A program made the translations under genes and the position numbers. The notes below the pieces were generated by a model. The model did no database searches. It was not told the origin of the DNA and saw nothing but the letters and a program-made list of their open reading frames with translations. Below, in pieces: positions 34,143-44,654 of a DNA stretch of 64,000 nt (its first letter is position 1; each line of letters begins with the position of its first letter). Source of the stretch: Ktedonobacteria bacterium brp13 (GTDB lineage: Bacteria; Chloroflexota; Ktedonobacteria; Ktedonobacterales; Ktedonobacteraceae); the NCBI GenBank assembly GCA_015099395.1, contig AP024096.1:7915485-7979484 (forward strand), given 5' to 3'.

Positions 34143-35270
34143 CTATGAAACTGCTTCTATCTCGACCTGTTTTACTAGAGCTATCTCTGCCTCTCCTATA
34201 GGTAAGACTTTACATGCCTGCGCTGCAAATCCAAGCACAACTGTCTGTCCCGTCTGATACTCGTTCGCCTGCTGATTGGGAATGTCGGCTGTGAGTACTG
34301 TCTCGCGATCCATTCTTACATGCAAGCGTGTGAATGGACCAAGGAAGGTGCGTAGCTCGATCTCGCCAGTGATAGCGTTGCTGCTACTCTCCGTCTCTGC
34401 GCTCTGATGCGTTACCGTGATATCTTCTGGACGGATGACGATAAGAATATTCTCCCCATCGTGTAGCTGCGGCTGGGGAACAAAACTGATGCGTTGCTCG
34501 CTGCCGTCGACGCGGCTGATGCCCTGACTGGCTGATTCGATGCTGCCACGGAATTGATTGCTGTTACCGATGAAGGTGGCGGAGAAGGCTGTCTGTGGGT
34601 TGCTATAAATCTTCTCAGGTGTGTCGAGTTGTTCGATCTTACCTTTTGCCATGACTGCGATCCGGTCTGATATCGAGAGAGCCTCTTCCTGGTCGTGGGT
34701 GACATAGATGGCAGTCATTTTGAGTTGCTGCTGGATGCGGCGGATCTCATTGCGCAAGCTGATACGGACCTTGGCGTCGAGTGCGGAGAGTGGCTCGTCG
34801 AGCAGTAGAACCTGAGGCTCGACTGCCAATGCGCGCGCCAGGGCGACACGCTGTTGCTGACCACCTGACATCTGATGGGAGTAGCGGGAACCCAGTTCGC
34901 CTAGCCCAACAAGCTCTAATAATTCTGCGCAGCGTTGCTTGATATGTTCGCGTGACTTGCGTTGCATCTGCATGCCAAAAGCAATATTCTGCTCAGCAGT
35001 CATATGGGGGAAGAGTGCGTATGACTGAAAGACCATACCCATTGGTCGTTTATTTGCGGGACGACCAACAATCTCTTCTCCATTCAGCAGGATGCTGCCA
35101 CTATCAGGGGTCTCGAAGCCTGCAACCATACGTAGGAGTGTTGTCTTGCCACAGCCGCTAGGGCCCAGCAATGTCAGGAACTCACCTTGCTGAATTGGCA
35201 AGGTAACATTATTGATGGCGGCGACGTTGCCGAAATATTTAGCGATATCAATCAGTTCAAGAAATGCCAT
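34143..35270 (-). CDS. ABC transporter ATP-binding protein (spermidine/Fe3+/phosphonate type)
   Basis: 375 aa. Walker A GPSGCGKTT, signature MSGGQQQRVALARAL, Walker B VLLLDEPLSALDAKV, and a C-terminal TOBE domain (~280-370). Typical PotA/FbpC/PhnT-type importer ATPase. Last gene of a four-gene operon, 68 nt after the second permease. Confidence 0.93.
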   Translation of the reverse strand: MAFLELIDIAKYFGNVAAINNVTLPIQQGEFLTLLGPSGCGKTTLLRMVAGFETPDSGSILLNGEEIVGRPANKRPMGMVFQSYALFPHMTAEQNIAFGMQMQRKSREHIKQRCAELLELVGLGELGSRYSHQMSGGQQQRVALARALAVEPQVLLLDEPLSALDAKVRISLRNEIRRIQQQLKMTAIYVTHDQEEALSISDRIAVMAKGKIEQLDTPEKIYSNPQTAFSATFIGNSNQFRGSIESASQGISRVDGSEQRISFVPQPQLHDGENILIVIRPEDITVTHQSAETESSSNAITGEIELRTFLGPFTRLHVRMDRETVLTADIPNQQANEYQTGQTVVLGFAAQACKVLPIGEAEIALVKQVEIEAVS

Positions 35271-35338
35271 ATCTCAGTCCTTATTTTCCTTATGCACAAA
35301 TAGCTGCTTATTTAACGTACGTCTCTATCTGTATGCCG

Positions 35339-36235
35339 TTATCTGGCCGCTGCAATCTCAATGTTTCCTGTCTTCTTCTTGCTGGCTCTGCGCTGACGTG
35401 CCAGGAAGATCAATGCGAGCACGCATAGCAGCGTGATAACAAAGCTCACAATGGTCAACGCCGCTGCCTTGTATGGATCGTTTTGACCTGTCTCATCCAG
35501 GTAGACCGGGAAGGTATAGATCCCCGACAGGCTGGCGAGTGTAAATTCACCCATAGCAGTGGTAAAGGTGAGCAAGGCAGCACTAATAATGCCGGGTAAG
35601 ATATTTGGAATGATGATTGTCAAAAACGTTCTCCACCAGCCACAACCGAGGCTAGACGCCGCTTCAGCGAGGACGCGTGTATTCAGGGCGCGTAGACTGT
35701 TGTCGATTGGACGGTACGCGAAGGGTAACGCAATAATGACATAGGCGCAGATCAGCAACTGCGGTGTGTTCACAATGTTGAATGGATCGTTGCTAAGTAG
35801 CGGTACCAGTCCGAGCGAGAGAATGCTGATCCATGTATGTGAGTCACCGTAGACTTCAAGGTAACCCAGTGAGAGTACGATGGGCGGGACCGCGAATGGT
35901 AGCAGCGTCAGTAAATCGATCAAGGGACGTGCGCGGGGAATACGTAGCTGCACCCAGTAAGCGGTCGGCGTGATAAGTACTACTGTCAGGATTGTTGAAC
36001 CTATACCGAGGCCTAGTGAAAGCAGGAGCGTTGTCCAGAGATTGCTGTCGGTGAACAGGTCTGAGTAGGCCTTTACCGAGAAAGGCGATCCAGTGAAACT
36101 GATGACGAGTGTCGCTGCTAGGGGGACCAGAAGATAGAGCATGACAAGAAAAAGCAGAATTTTGCCGATGTTCAAGTTGTGTAATCCTCTTTGCCTGGGG
36201 CGAGCGCTATTGATTTGCGTGGCTTGTGTACTCAT
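35339..36235 (-). CDS. ABC transporter permease (PotC/PhnV-like)
   Basis: 298 aa with six hydrophobic helices and the permease EAA loop (EAASSLGCGWWRTFLTIIIPNILPGI) that docks on the ATPase. It follows the first permease after 15 nt. The C-terminus is basic. Confidence 0.9.
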   Translation of the reverse strand: MSTQATQINSARPRQRGLHNLNIGKILLFLVMLYLLVPLAATLVISFTGSPFSVKAYSDLFTDSNLWTTLLLSLGLGIGSTILTVVLITPTAYWVQLRIPRARPLIDLLTLLPFAVPPIVLSLGYLEVYGDSHTWISILSLGLVPLLSNDPFNIVNTPQLLICAYVIIALPFAYRPIDNSLRALNTRVLAEAASSLGCGWWRTFLTIIIPNILPGIISAALLTFTTAMGEFTLASLSGIYTFPVYLDETGQNDPYKAAALTIVSFVITLLCVLALIFLARQRRASKKKTGNIEIAAAR

Positions 36236-36250
36236 ATGTTTCTTCTTTCC

Positions 36251-37192
36251 CTATCTGCCCTGCCAGAGGCTTGCTCGGCGTAGCATATATGTATAGAGTG
36301 AGACTGCGAGGCAGAGCACAATAACCATGCCCATGGCGAGCGCATTACCCAGGCCTACGTCGATACTGACATTGCCTGCTACCGCGAAGCTGATCAGGAT
36401 AGTGACCAGGTTGATACCACCCTGTGCCAGTGCGTAGGCAGTTGCATACGCTCCGAAGGCGTTCGCGAAGAGCAACATCAATGCTGCGATCAGCGATGGC
36501 ATGAGGACGGGGAGGGCCACTTTGCGCCAGTACGTCAGATTCGAGGCTCCAAGATTGGTTGCCGCCTCACTCCATTCTGGTCGCAGCGCGCTGAGTGAAG
36601 GGAGGGTAATCAAGACCATGAGAGGTAACTCAAAATAGACGTAGGTCAAGACGAGTCCCCAGAAGTTATAAAGACTAAAGCCCAGGTTGTACAGATTGAT
36701 GTGCAATATGTTGTGGAGTAAGACTGTGACGAAACCTGTGACTCCCAACGTCGAAATAAAGGCGAATGCCAGTGGCACACCAGCAAAGTTTGCTGTCAGG
36801 CTGGAGAAACCAGTGATCAGGTTGCGTAGCCAATTGCTGTGTAAACGATACACACCGTAGGCTGCGAAAAAACCAAGTATCGTACTAATGACCGCCGATA
36901 CCAGCGAGAGCTCGATACTTGTCTCGAATGCGTGTATGGTTCCACTCTGGGCAAACATATGCTGATAATTACCGAAGGTAAAGGCACCCTGGTTATCGTT
37001 GAAACTACCCTGGAGTAGCATGAGTGCTGGTAAAATCTCAAAGATCAAACAGAAAAGAAGAAAGGGGAGTAGACCCAGCCAGTTTGCTGTATGATACCAC
37101 CATGAGCTAGATGAGCGTTTCACTCGTGTTATCTTTTGTTGCGGAATGGCAGGGGTTGGTTCCGTGAGATGCTCAGTTGTCGGAACTTCCAT
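36251..37192 (-). CDS. ABC transporter permease (PotB/PhnU-like)
   Basis: 313 aa, six hydrophobic helices after a polar N-terminal tail. EAA loop is EAATNLGASNLTYWRKVALPVLMPSL. It pairs with the permease encoded downstream. Confidence 0.9.
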   Translation of the reverse strand: MEVPTTEHLTEPTPAIPQQKITRVKRSSSSWWYHTANWLGLLPFLLFCLIFEILPALMLLQGSFNDNQGAFTFGNYQHMFAQSGTIHAFETSIELSLVSAVISTILGFFAAYGVYRLHSNWLRNLITGFSSLTANFAGVPLAFAFISTLGVTGFVTVLLHNILHINLYNLGFSLYNFWGLVLTYVYFELPLMVLITLPSLSALRPEWSEAATNLGASNLTYWRKVALPVLMPSLIAALMLLFANAFGAYATAYALAQGGINLVTILISFAVAGNVSIDVGLGNALAMGMVIVLCLAVSLYTYMLRRASLWQGR

Positions 37193-37293
37193 CTTGTCAC
37201 CTCATAGACTGTAATAAGGAATAGGGAGCGTGACATAACGCGCCGGCGCTCCCGTAGTGCAGTTACACACCGTATCAGGTTGGATTGACGTAT

Positions 37294-38481
37294 TTAACCG
37301 CCAAGGACCTGTGACTGCCAGTTGTTGTTGATTGTTGCGGTTGCTTTTGTGAGCAATGCAGGATCGGTAACGAATTTGACGCTGTTATACTGCTCTGCAT
37401 TAGGCAACTTGGCGGCCAGAGCGGCTGGTATCTTATTGCCTTTGGTCAGTGCCTGATAGCGTGCGGGATGTGCATAGCCCTTCAGATATGCGAGCTGACC
37501 CTCGTCTGAGTAGATGTATTCCATCCACAGGCGAGCTGCAAAGGGATCGGGAGCGGTCTTGTTGATGATAGAGACATAAGGGCCGGCGATTGAACCGTCG
37601 GAAGGGATAACAACCTTCAGATTGGGTTTGCCGTTCAGTTGGTCGCGGAAGCCCAGACCAAGGTAGTCCCACATGATAGCGATGGCGACTTCGCCTTTAC
37701 CAATATTGGCGATGTTTGAGCGGGCAGCCGTAAAGTTGCCTTTCTTCTTCAACTGTGCGAAGTACTCGATACCAGGCTGGATATCATTGATGCTACCGCT
37801 CTGCGCCAGAGCGGCTGAGTAGACAGCTATGAATGCATCGTTCGCCTGGCGAGGATCACCGTCGATACCAACCATGTTCGGGTAGTTGCCTGTGAGCAGA
37901 TCCTTGAAGCTCGTTGGCACATTTTTGACCAGGTCGGTATTGATGACAAAAGCCTGTGTACCCCAATACTCGGTACACCAGTTACCGTTGGGATCTTTCA
38001 GATTAGCGTCAATATCAGCCCACTTGGAATGTTTGTAAGGTGTGACCAGGCCCTGCTGCATTGCCTGCGAACCAAAGGCAAAACCGACATCACCGATGTC
38101 ACCATGTGCGTGATGCTTGGAGTTTTTGAAGACCTCAAGCTCCTGCGCTGAAGAATACTCGGCCTCAGCCTGATACTGAACCGGGACGTAGTCGGCGGCA
38201 TAGTTGGCCAGGATCTCTTTATAATTAGCCCATTCCGGTGGAATACCGATTGCCTGGAGCTTACCCTCTTTTTTGGCGTTCTTGATCAACGTCTGCATAT
38301 CGATAGGACCTGCCATGTTGACAGACGCTTCAGCACTGGTGGTAGCAGTGCTACTGCCACCGCAAGCGGCGAGAAAAGCTGAAAGCGCACCAGCTGAAAT
38401 ACCAAGGGCTCCGGCCTGCTTCAAGAATGAGCGGCGATTGCGCTGTGCACTGAAATCAAAGATAGACTCATTAGAACTCAT
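37294..38481 (-). CDS. ABC transporter substrate-binding lipoprotein
   Basis: 395 aa. The N-terminus has a twin-arginine motif (RNRRSFLKQAG) and a lipobox LAAC (Cys ~41), so it is probably Tat-exported and anchored. The mature part matches the Fe3+/spermidine/2-aminoethylphosphonate solute-binding group (type II fold): DIGDVGFAFGSQA, VAIAIMWDYLGLGF, and ANDAFIAVYSAAL. The ligand cannot be fixed from sequence. First gene of the operon; promoter lies in 38482-38700. Confidence 0.9.
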   Translation of the reverse strand: MSSNESIFDFSAQRNRRSFLKQAGALGISAGALSAFLAACGGSSTATTSAEASVNMAGPIDMQTLIKNAKKEGKLQAIGIPPEWANYKEILANYAADYVPVQYQAEAEYSSAQELEVFKNSKHHAHGDIGDVGFAFGSQAMQQGLVTPYKHSKWADIDANLKDPNGNWCTEYWGTQAFVINTDLVKNVPTSFKDLLTGNYPNMVGIDGDPRQANDAFIAVYSAALAQSGSINDIQPGIEYFAQLKKKGNFTAARSNIANIGKGEVAIAIMWDYLGLGFRDQLNGKPNLKVVIPSDGSIAGPYVSIINKTAPDPFAARLWMEYIYSDEGQLAYLKGYAHPARYQALTKGNKIPAALAAKLPNAEQYNSVKFVTDPALLTKATATINNNWQSQVLGG

Positions 38482-39014
38482 GAGTGGACCTCCACATACC
38501 TGAAAAAATAGTTGAAATTCAAAATGGTATACATACAGGCAATGCAGAGAAGTTGCAGAGAGGATAGAAACCTTGTTTTAGAGGAGATTGTCAGCGTCGA
38601 AATATCTCGACTTGAGTTTAATGCTGATACAAGATCATCGCAATGTATACCATCGCCACAACTAAATGTTCTATTGTGGGTAATACAACTATATACATGA
38701 GTTTAAATATTTATTTTACACAGATATATTGTTCTGTTAATTTGTTTTTAACACAGGACACGTATAGTAGGACCAGCAGAGAAAACAAGCAGGCAATACC
38801 GAGAAAAAGAAAGACTGAACGCAGATCTTTAGCGTATATAACCTATACTGTATAGATTTGTGTTCTATCTCCGAGAAAATACATATATGCCACAATGGTG
38901 TGGTATATGCTTCTATATATTTTTATAGTGACACTGGTATTTACTGGAGTAGTCGGTTTTATACCCCCTAATCCATCTTTATAGAGCAATCGTTGCTTTC
39001 ACCGATTGCAAGAG

Positions 39015-39049
39015 AAGTCAGATCTCCATTGTTGTGATCTGGCTTTTTT
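39015..39049 (+). terminator. Orphan plus-strand terminator
   Basis: A 10-bp stem pairs 39015-39024 with 39036-39045, followed by TTTT. It would end a transcript starting within 38700-39000; an unannotated small RNA is possible. Confidence 0.45.
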
Positions 39050-39134
39050 GTGTTTTGGTGTTACTCTTATTTATGGGGTCAATAGCGCTAACTTTGACTT
39101 ATTGATCATTTTTATGCATAATTCAAATGAATAT

Positions 39135-39690
39135 TCTCATGAAGTCAGGAACCCTGTCCTCTAAACGGGACGGGCTTGTAGAGATGGGGTGGTTTCTGCC
39201 CGTCTTCTCCACAAGCTTACCTGACCAGTCCCAGCCAGGACTGTTCCTTGTATGCCCATTGGGGCGGGAAACGGTTATCGGGCTACGATAGCGGCAGTGT
39301 TCAAGAACGTACCAGTGGGTGCTTTGCCAGCCCACTGCTCTATAACTTCTGAGTTAACCAGGTCTACGAGGGTCAAGCCAGTGCTCAGGAGACGTGCAGA
39401 CCGCTATCATCGACGAGGCACACATTACTTTGTGCGGGAAAGGGTGCCAGCCATCTCTGGCAATGAAGGACAGACCGCACTTCTGTTCTTCCCCCGCAAG
39501 GGGATACCTTGAACAATGTGCGTCTGCGGACGCCTTTCTTTCCTCCCATAGTCTGAAGGCGTATGGGGTCCCCAGAAAGGATTTCTTATGGACACGGGAT
39601 GGTGGGGGTGTGAATGATAGAGTGTCCCTGAAATGCTGCCAAAGCCAGGCATGTGATACATGTATTGAGAACATGATTGTATATTTTTAG
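39135..39690 (-). mobile_element. Possible decayed IS200/IS605-type element (low confidence)
   Basis: In minus-strand sense the segment ends with AGCCCGTCCCGTTTAGAGGA, a hairpin of the style found at the right ends of tnpB-bearing IS200/IS605 elements, followed by TTCCTGAC. No tnpA or tnpB motif survives in any frame. The boundaries are guesses. Confidence 0.25.
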
Positions 39691-39749
39691 CCTTTCTTCG
39701 TTTATCATAGTAATTGTGTTCTGTTTGATCAAAGGTAATTGCTATTCAT

Positions 39750-42700
39750 ATGGAACAAACGAGACTAAATACTATTCCTGGCATAGACCAAACGCGATCG
39801 AAACTTCTGCAATTGTTTCAATATGTGCAGGCTTTTAACCATCTCCAAAACCCGGTTCAGCGTGATATCACCTCTCAGCCCTGGGCTTTATGGCTGATGG
39901 ATCTTCCCGATCATCCTGCTATCCGTACAGGTGTGCCTGCTTTATCTACTACTCAATCTTCTGCTGATCAAACTGCATATGACGCTGGTGCAAATGAAAA
40001 TTTTCTTCTCAAGGTGGCACGTCCCAGGTTGACCGAGCCGCCTGCGCCACCCACAGTGATAGCTGCTTGCTTGAAAAGTGGCTGGGATGATCCACTGAAG
40101 GCGCTAGAAGTTGATGCGCGTAGTAGCTTCGATGAGCCGCAACAGTTAGCGTTCAAAAAGTGGTTGCCTCTCTATAACAGATGGGCTCAGGGCGAGCGCC
40201 CCGCGCGACAGGCGCTCCAGATCTTCGATCGTATCTATGCTTTACGTACGCAGCTTGAGCGTGAGACAGAACAGCTAGAGCTTATGGTTGGTGATGGTAT
40301 CATACGTTGGCAGACACGTCAGCAGGTCAGTATCTATCATCCTACCTTGCTTGTACGCATGCAATTGCTCTTCAATCCGCAGATACCAGAATTTACGATC
40401 TGTGAGACAGAGCAGCCGCCAGAGTTCTACAGTGCCCTTTTTCAAGGCATCTCTGAAGTGAATGGTGAGGATCTGAGTCGTATCAGGCAAGATTTTGAGT
40501 TGCATCACTGGCATCCATTAGCCGGTGAAGACACAACGCAATTTTTGCAGCGTCTTGCGCATCATCTCTCGCCGAAAGGAACATTGGAACAAGACCCTTC
40601 AGTTGCCAGGGCAATCAAGGCATGTCCCAATCCACTGCTTTTTCGCCAGCCAGTGCTTTTTTTGCGTAAGCGAACACTTGGTTTTAATACTGTGCTTGAA
40701 GCGATTCTGGATGATATTCCACAACGTCAAGACCTGTCCTATGCGCTTACCAGCCTTGTTGGCATTACAACGCAACCGAATACACCACGTATAAATACTT
40801 CAGCCAGTACAATTCAGACTCGCACTTCCTCCTCGCCAAATGGAGAAGATGAGCATATATTGTTGAGTAAGCCCGCGAACACAGAACAGTTAGAGATTGC
40901 ACAAAAGCTCGAACAATATGGTGCTGTGCTTGTTCAGGGACCTCCTGGAACTGGTAAAACGCATACGATTGCTAATCTACTCGGACACTTATTGGCTCAA
41001 GGCAAAAGTGTGCTGGTGACGAGCCATACTTCGAAAGCGCTCAAGGTATTGCACGAGAAGATTGTGCCGCCACTACAACCTTTATGTGTCAGCATACTGG
41101 AAGATGACAATCGTAAACAGATGGAGCGCGCTATTGATGCTATTACCGAGCGCCTCTCCACTGAGAATGTTGAACGTTTAGAGCAAGCCGCCGTCCGTTT
41201 GACTCAGCAACGTATCGCTCTTATTCAGCAGATCCGTAGAGATCGTGAAGAGTTGAAACTGGCACGGAATAGCGAGTACGAGATGCTTATCGTAGATGGT
41301 CGTCAATATTCGCCATCCGAGGCAGCTCGCTATCTTATTGCCCATCATAACGCTGATTGGATAACAGATCCCATCGTACTGAATGCTCCATTGCCGCTCT
41401 CTCTACAAGAGTTTATCGAGCTCTATCATACCAACGCAACTGTCTCTGCGCTGGATGAGCAGGAGATAGTGCAGGGCTTGCCAGATATACGGCAACTCTT
41501 TATGCCTACTGCCTTCAAACAATCGGTGCAGAAGATGACAGAGTTACAAACAATGCTAAGACAGATACAGCAAGCAGAGGGCTTCAACTATCGTCGTGAT
41601 CTGTGGCAGTCAGCGCTACAAAAGCAAATCACCCCATCATTTACGGGGATCCAGCAAAAGTTAGAGCTCGCGTTGGCCTTCTTTCGTGATGAGGTTCCCT
41701 GGAAACTGGCGGTTATCCAGGCAGGGCAAGAAGGAGGAATGCAGCGTCAGATATGGGAGGACCTGATCGCAAAAGTTGAGAGTGTCTACAAACTGGCTGC
41801 GTATGCGCTACCATTGTTACTTGAATATGACCCCTCTATCCCAGATGAATATAGTTCTGATCATACAGATAAAGTTCTTCAAGAGATCCTCATGTATCTT
41901 GATAAGGGGAAGACGCTGAATGGTATGGCGCTGCTGATACATGCTGAATGGAAAACGTTGCTCTCTAAAGTTCGCGTACAGAACCATACGCCTGAGATAA
42001 AGGAGCATTTTCAAGCGTTACAGGTTTTGATCCGGTTGGATAGAGCTCGTAAGGATCTGGTTGGGCGCTGGCAGCGACAGATTGTTCCTCTCGGTGCTGG
42101 TGATGCCCGGGATGCAGGTCCACGTCCTGAAGCGTTCTGCCATCGCTATGTAGTCCAGTTACAGGAATGCCTGAACTGGTATACACATACCTGGCTGCCA
42201 TTAGAGAATCAGTTGAAGCAGCAGGGATTCCTCTGGGAGAAGCTCCTGGCTGAGTTACCGGTTAGCCTGTCAGAGTATGATCAGGTCTTGCAGCAGAGAG
42301 CCGTGGTCCGTGAGCATCTACCTGCGCTGTTAGCAGCCGAAGAGCAGCGCCGACTGTATGCGATCAATGAAAAAGAACTGCAAGCGATAAAGCAAACGCT
42401 GCAACATATGGCTGCTGTTGCCGGTATAAACGGAGGTATAGAGTCGACGTCGCTCATCAGGCGGATACAGAGTGCGATCGTCAATCGAGATACTACAGAG
42501 TATCAATTGACGTATGAGCATATCGCTGACTTACATGAGCGACAAAAAGATCAGCAGCGGCGCATCTTCTTACTGGAAAAGTTGGAACGTAGAGCTCCAT
42601 CCTGGGCAAAGTCTATTCGCATACGTGAAGGTATACACGGTTCTGCCATTGTTCCTGAGACGATGGAGGATGCATGGCTTTATAGACAATTCAAAGATGA

Positions 42701-44402
42701 GCTGAATCGTCGGGCCAGGATCTCGCTTGAAGATATACAGGCGCGTATCGCCCGTAATAATCTCGCTTTACATTCTGTAACGGCTGAATTAGTCGAGAAG
42801 AGATCCTGGGCCGCTCAGATACGGCGTACAACGATAGAGCAGCAGCGTGCTCTGCAAGGTTGGAAAGAACTTATTCGTAAAGTTGGGAAAGGGTCAGGCA
42901 AACGTGCACCTCAACTTCTTGCTCAGGCGCGGGAACTGATGCCGATCTGTCAGACTGCTGTTCCTGTCTGGATCATGCCACTGAGTCGTGTCGTGCAGAA
43001 TTTCGATCCCCGCAAAAATCGTTTCGATGTTGTGATTATCGACGAGGCCAGTCAGGCAGATATTAAAGCGCTTGCCGCTATCTATATGGGTGCTCAGATA
43101 GTTATTGTGGGTGATCATGAGCAGGTAACACCGTTGGCTGTTGGACAGAATCTTGACGATATCGATAAGCTGATTCATCAATATCTGACTGATATCCCTC
43201 TCAAGCAACTGTATGACGGACAGCTTTCTATCTATAAACTTGCGCAAACAACCTTTAGTCCCATCTGCCTTCGTGAGCACTTTCGTTGTGTTTCGCCGAT
43301 TATCCAATTCAGCAATATTCTTTCATATGATGGAAAGATTAAGCCGCTACGCGATGATAGTGATGTCAAGATTCGCCCTGCCACCGTCGAGTATTGCGTT
43401 AAAAGCACTGATCTCTATGGGAAGGTAAATGAGGAAGAGGCTGTCGCTATTGCTTCACTCATTGTTGCCGCCTGTGAACATGATGCTTATCGTGATGCTA
43501 CGATGGGTGTTATCTCGCTGCTGTACGATGAGCAGGCACTACGCATTGATATGCTCTTACGGAGACACCTCTCCGCGATTGAATATACACGCCGGCGTCT
43601 CCTGTGTGGAAACGCTGCCCAGTTCCAGGGCGATGAGCGCGATGTCATGTTTTTATCGATGGTTGATATCCCGCATGATGATAATGGTCCTTTGATGATG
43701 CGTGATGAAGATGCGCGCGATGCGACTGCCAAAAAGCGTTTTAATGTAGCGGCCAGTCGAGCACGTGATCAGATGTGGGTTGTGCATTCATTGAATCCTG
43801 ACATACATTTGAAAGAGGGCGACATCCGTAAAAAGCTGATCATGTATGCGCGTAACCCCGGGGCATCTGCTCATCTAGCCGTAGCGCAAGAGCAGCGTAC
43901 TGAGTCAGAGTTCGAGCGCCTGGTCATGAGGCATCTGCTCCAGGCCGGCTACCGCGTTGTGCCACAGTGGCCTGTAGGAGCTTATCGTATCGATCTGGTA
44001 GTTGAAGGGAATGGCAGGCGTTTAGCGGTTGAATGCGATGGTGACCGCTGGCATCCTATGGAGAAATTAGAAGCGGATATGAACCGCCAGGCGATCTTAG
44101 AACGTCTTGGCTGGCGTTTTATCCGGATTCGTGGCAGCCAGTTTTTCCGCTCTCCGGATGAGTCGATGCAGCGAGTCTTTGAGCGGCTAGAGGCCCTTGA
44201 GATCTTTCCAGAAGCACAGACAGTAGATGAAGTAGTGAAGAACCAGGATGGACAGGCACTCAAGCAGAGTGTCGTACGGCGAGCCGCCGAATTGCGTCAG
44301 CAGTGGGACAGTGATACACTGTCTACCCCTATTGTCAGCACTCCCCGTGCTGCAACGGCCTCTACCCGAAGATCGTATTCATCAGGATCGACTCTCCATT
44401 GA
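39750..44402 (+). CDS. SF1 helicase (DNA2/NAM7-like) fused to C-terminal PD-(D/E)xK nuclease
   Basis: 1550 aa. Residues 1-370 are an N-terminal region without recognised motif. Walker A GPPGTGKT is at 397-404. A ~600-residue helical, Glu/Gln/Arg-rich insert separates it from Walker B VVIIDEASQAD (~1093), then VGDHEQVTPLAVG, LREHFRCVSPIIQFSN and NVAASRARDQMWVVHS (motifs III-VI). Residues ~1413-1480 form a Vsr/DUF559-type nuclease: YRIDLVVEGNGRRLAVECDGDRWH, then RLGWRFIRIRGSQFF. The helicase-plus-nuclease layout matches single-gene defence candidates but also repair proteins. It stands alone, 1.27 kb from the nearest upstream gene. Confidence 0.82.
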   Translation: MEQTRLNTIPGIDQTRSKLLQLFQYVQAFNHLQNPVQRDITSQPWALWLMDLPDHPAIRTGVPALSTTQSSADQTAYDAGANENFLLKVARPRLTEPPAPPTVIAACLKSGWDDPLKALEVDARSSFDEPQQLAFKKWLPLYNRWAQGERPARQALQIFDRIYALRTQLERETEQLELMVGDGIIRWQTRQQVSIYHPTLLVRMQLLFNPQIPEFTICETEQPPEFYSALFQGISEVNGEDLSRIRQDFELHHWHPLAGEDTTQFLQRLAHHLSPKGTLEQDPSVARAIKACPNPLLFRQPVLFLRKRTLGFNTVLEAILDDIPQRQDLSYALTSLVGITTQPNTPRINTSASTIQTRTSSSPNGEDEHILLSKPANTEQLEIAQKLEQYGAVLVQGPPGTGKTHTIANLLGHLLAQGKSVLVTSHTSKALKVLHEKIVPPLQPLCVSILEDDNRKQMERAIDAITERLSTENVERLEQAAVRLTQQRIALIQQIRRDREELKLARNSEYEMLIVDGRQYSPSEAARYLIAHHNADWITDPIVLNAPLPLSLQEFIELYHTNATVSALDEQEIVQGLPDIRQLFMPTAFKQSVQKMTELQTMLRQIQQAEGFNYRRDLWQSALQKQITPSFTGIQQKLELALAFFRDEVPWKLAVIQAGQEGGMQRQIWEDLIAKVESVYKLAAYALPLLLEYDPSIPDEYSSDHTDKVLQEILMYLDKGKTLNGMALLIHAEWKTLLSKVRVQNHTPEIKEHFQALQVLIRLDRARKDLVGRWQRQIVPLGAGDARDAGPRPEAFCHRYVVQLQECLNWYTHTWLPLENQLKQQGFLWEKLLAELPVSLSEYDQVLQQRAVVREHLPALLAAEEQRRLYAINEKELQAIKQTLQHMAAVAGINGGIESTSLIRRIQSAIVNRDTTEYQLTYEHIADLHERQKDQQRRIFLLEKLERRAPSWAKSIRIREGIHGSAIVPETMEDAWLYRQFKDELNRRARISLEDIQARIARNNLALHSVTAELVEKRSWAAQIRRTTIEQQRALQGWKELIRKVGKGSGKRAPQLLAQARELMPICQTAVPVWIMPLSRVVQNFDPRKNRFDVVIIDEASQADIKALAAIYMGAQIVIVGDHEQVTPLAVGQNLDDIDKLIHQYLTDIPLKQLYDGQLSIYKLAQTTFSPICLREHFRCVSPIIQFSNILSYDGKIKPLRDDSDVKIRPATVEYCVKSTDLYGKVNEEEAVAIASLIVAACEHDAYRDATMGVISLLYDEQALRIDMLLRRHLSAIEYTRRRLLCGNAAQFQGDERDVMFLSMVDIPHDDNGPLMMRDEDARDATAKKRFNVAASRARDQMWVVHSLNPDIHLKEGDIRKKLIMYARNPGASAHLAVAQEQRTESEFERLVMRHLLQAGYRVVPQWPVGAYRIDLVVEGNGRRLAVECDGDRWHPMEKLEADMNRQAILERLGWRFIRIRGSQFFRSPDESMQRVFERLEALEIFPEAQTVDEVVKNQDGQALKQSVVRRAAELRQQWDSDTLSTPIVSTPRAATASTRRSYSSGSTLH

Positions 44403-44654
44403 GAGCCGCTTCTTTTAATATTTGTAACTATTCAGGTACCCTATAGAGTGTTTTTGAGCTCAAATTTGTCCAGGGGAAAAAATTGAAGAAGGTAGAGATG
44501 GCAAACATGGCACCCAGGGCAAGTTTGTGCCACAATAGCAAAAGAAAAGATTTATCAGAGTATTATGTAGAGCGTAAAATCGGGGCTATACCGCTAGCGA
44601 AGTATGAGCGACAACATACATAAAGCATGTATATATAAGCAAGGGAAGTTCGCC

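Larger units (their letters stand above)
38482..39749. other. 1.27-kb gene-poor region with possible IS200/IS605 relic and sRNA-like terminator
   Basis: No intact gene. The left part (38482-38700) should hold the ABC promoter. 39015-39045 is a 10-bp hairpin (AAGTCAGATC/GATCTGGCTT) with a T-run on the plus strand and no gene before it. 39135-39690 has higher GC, several frames open with no recognisable protein, and ends at 39153-39174 in a hairpin (CCTGTCC/GGACGGG). Confidence 0.4.

Noticed and set aside
39354..39674. Protein-coding genes in either strand of the 39.4-39.7 kb block
   Set aside because: Several open frames overlap on both strands without any motif or ribosome site; open by composition.
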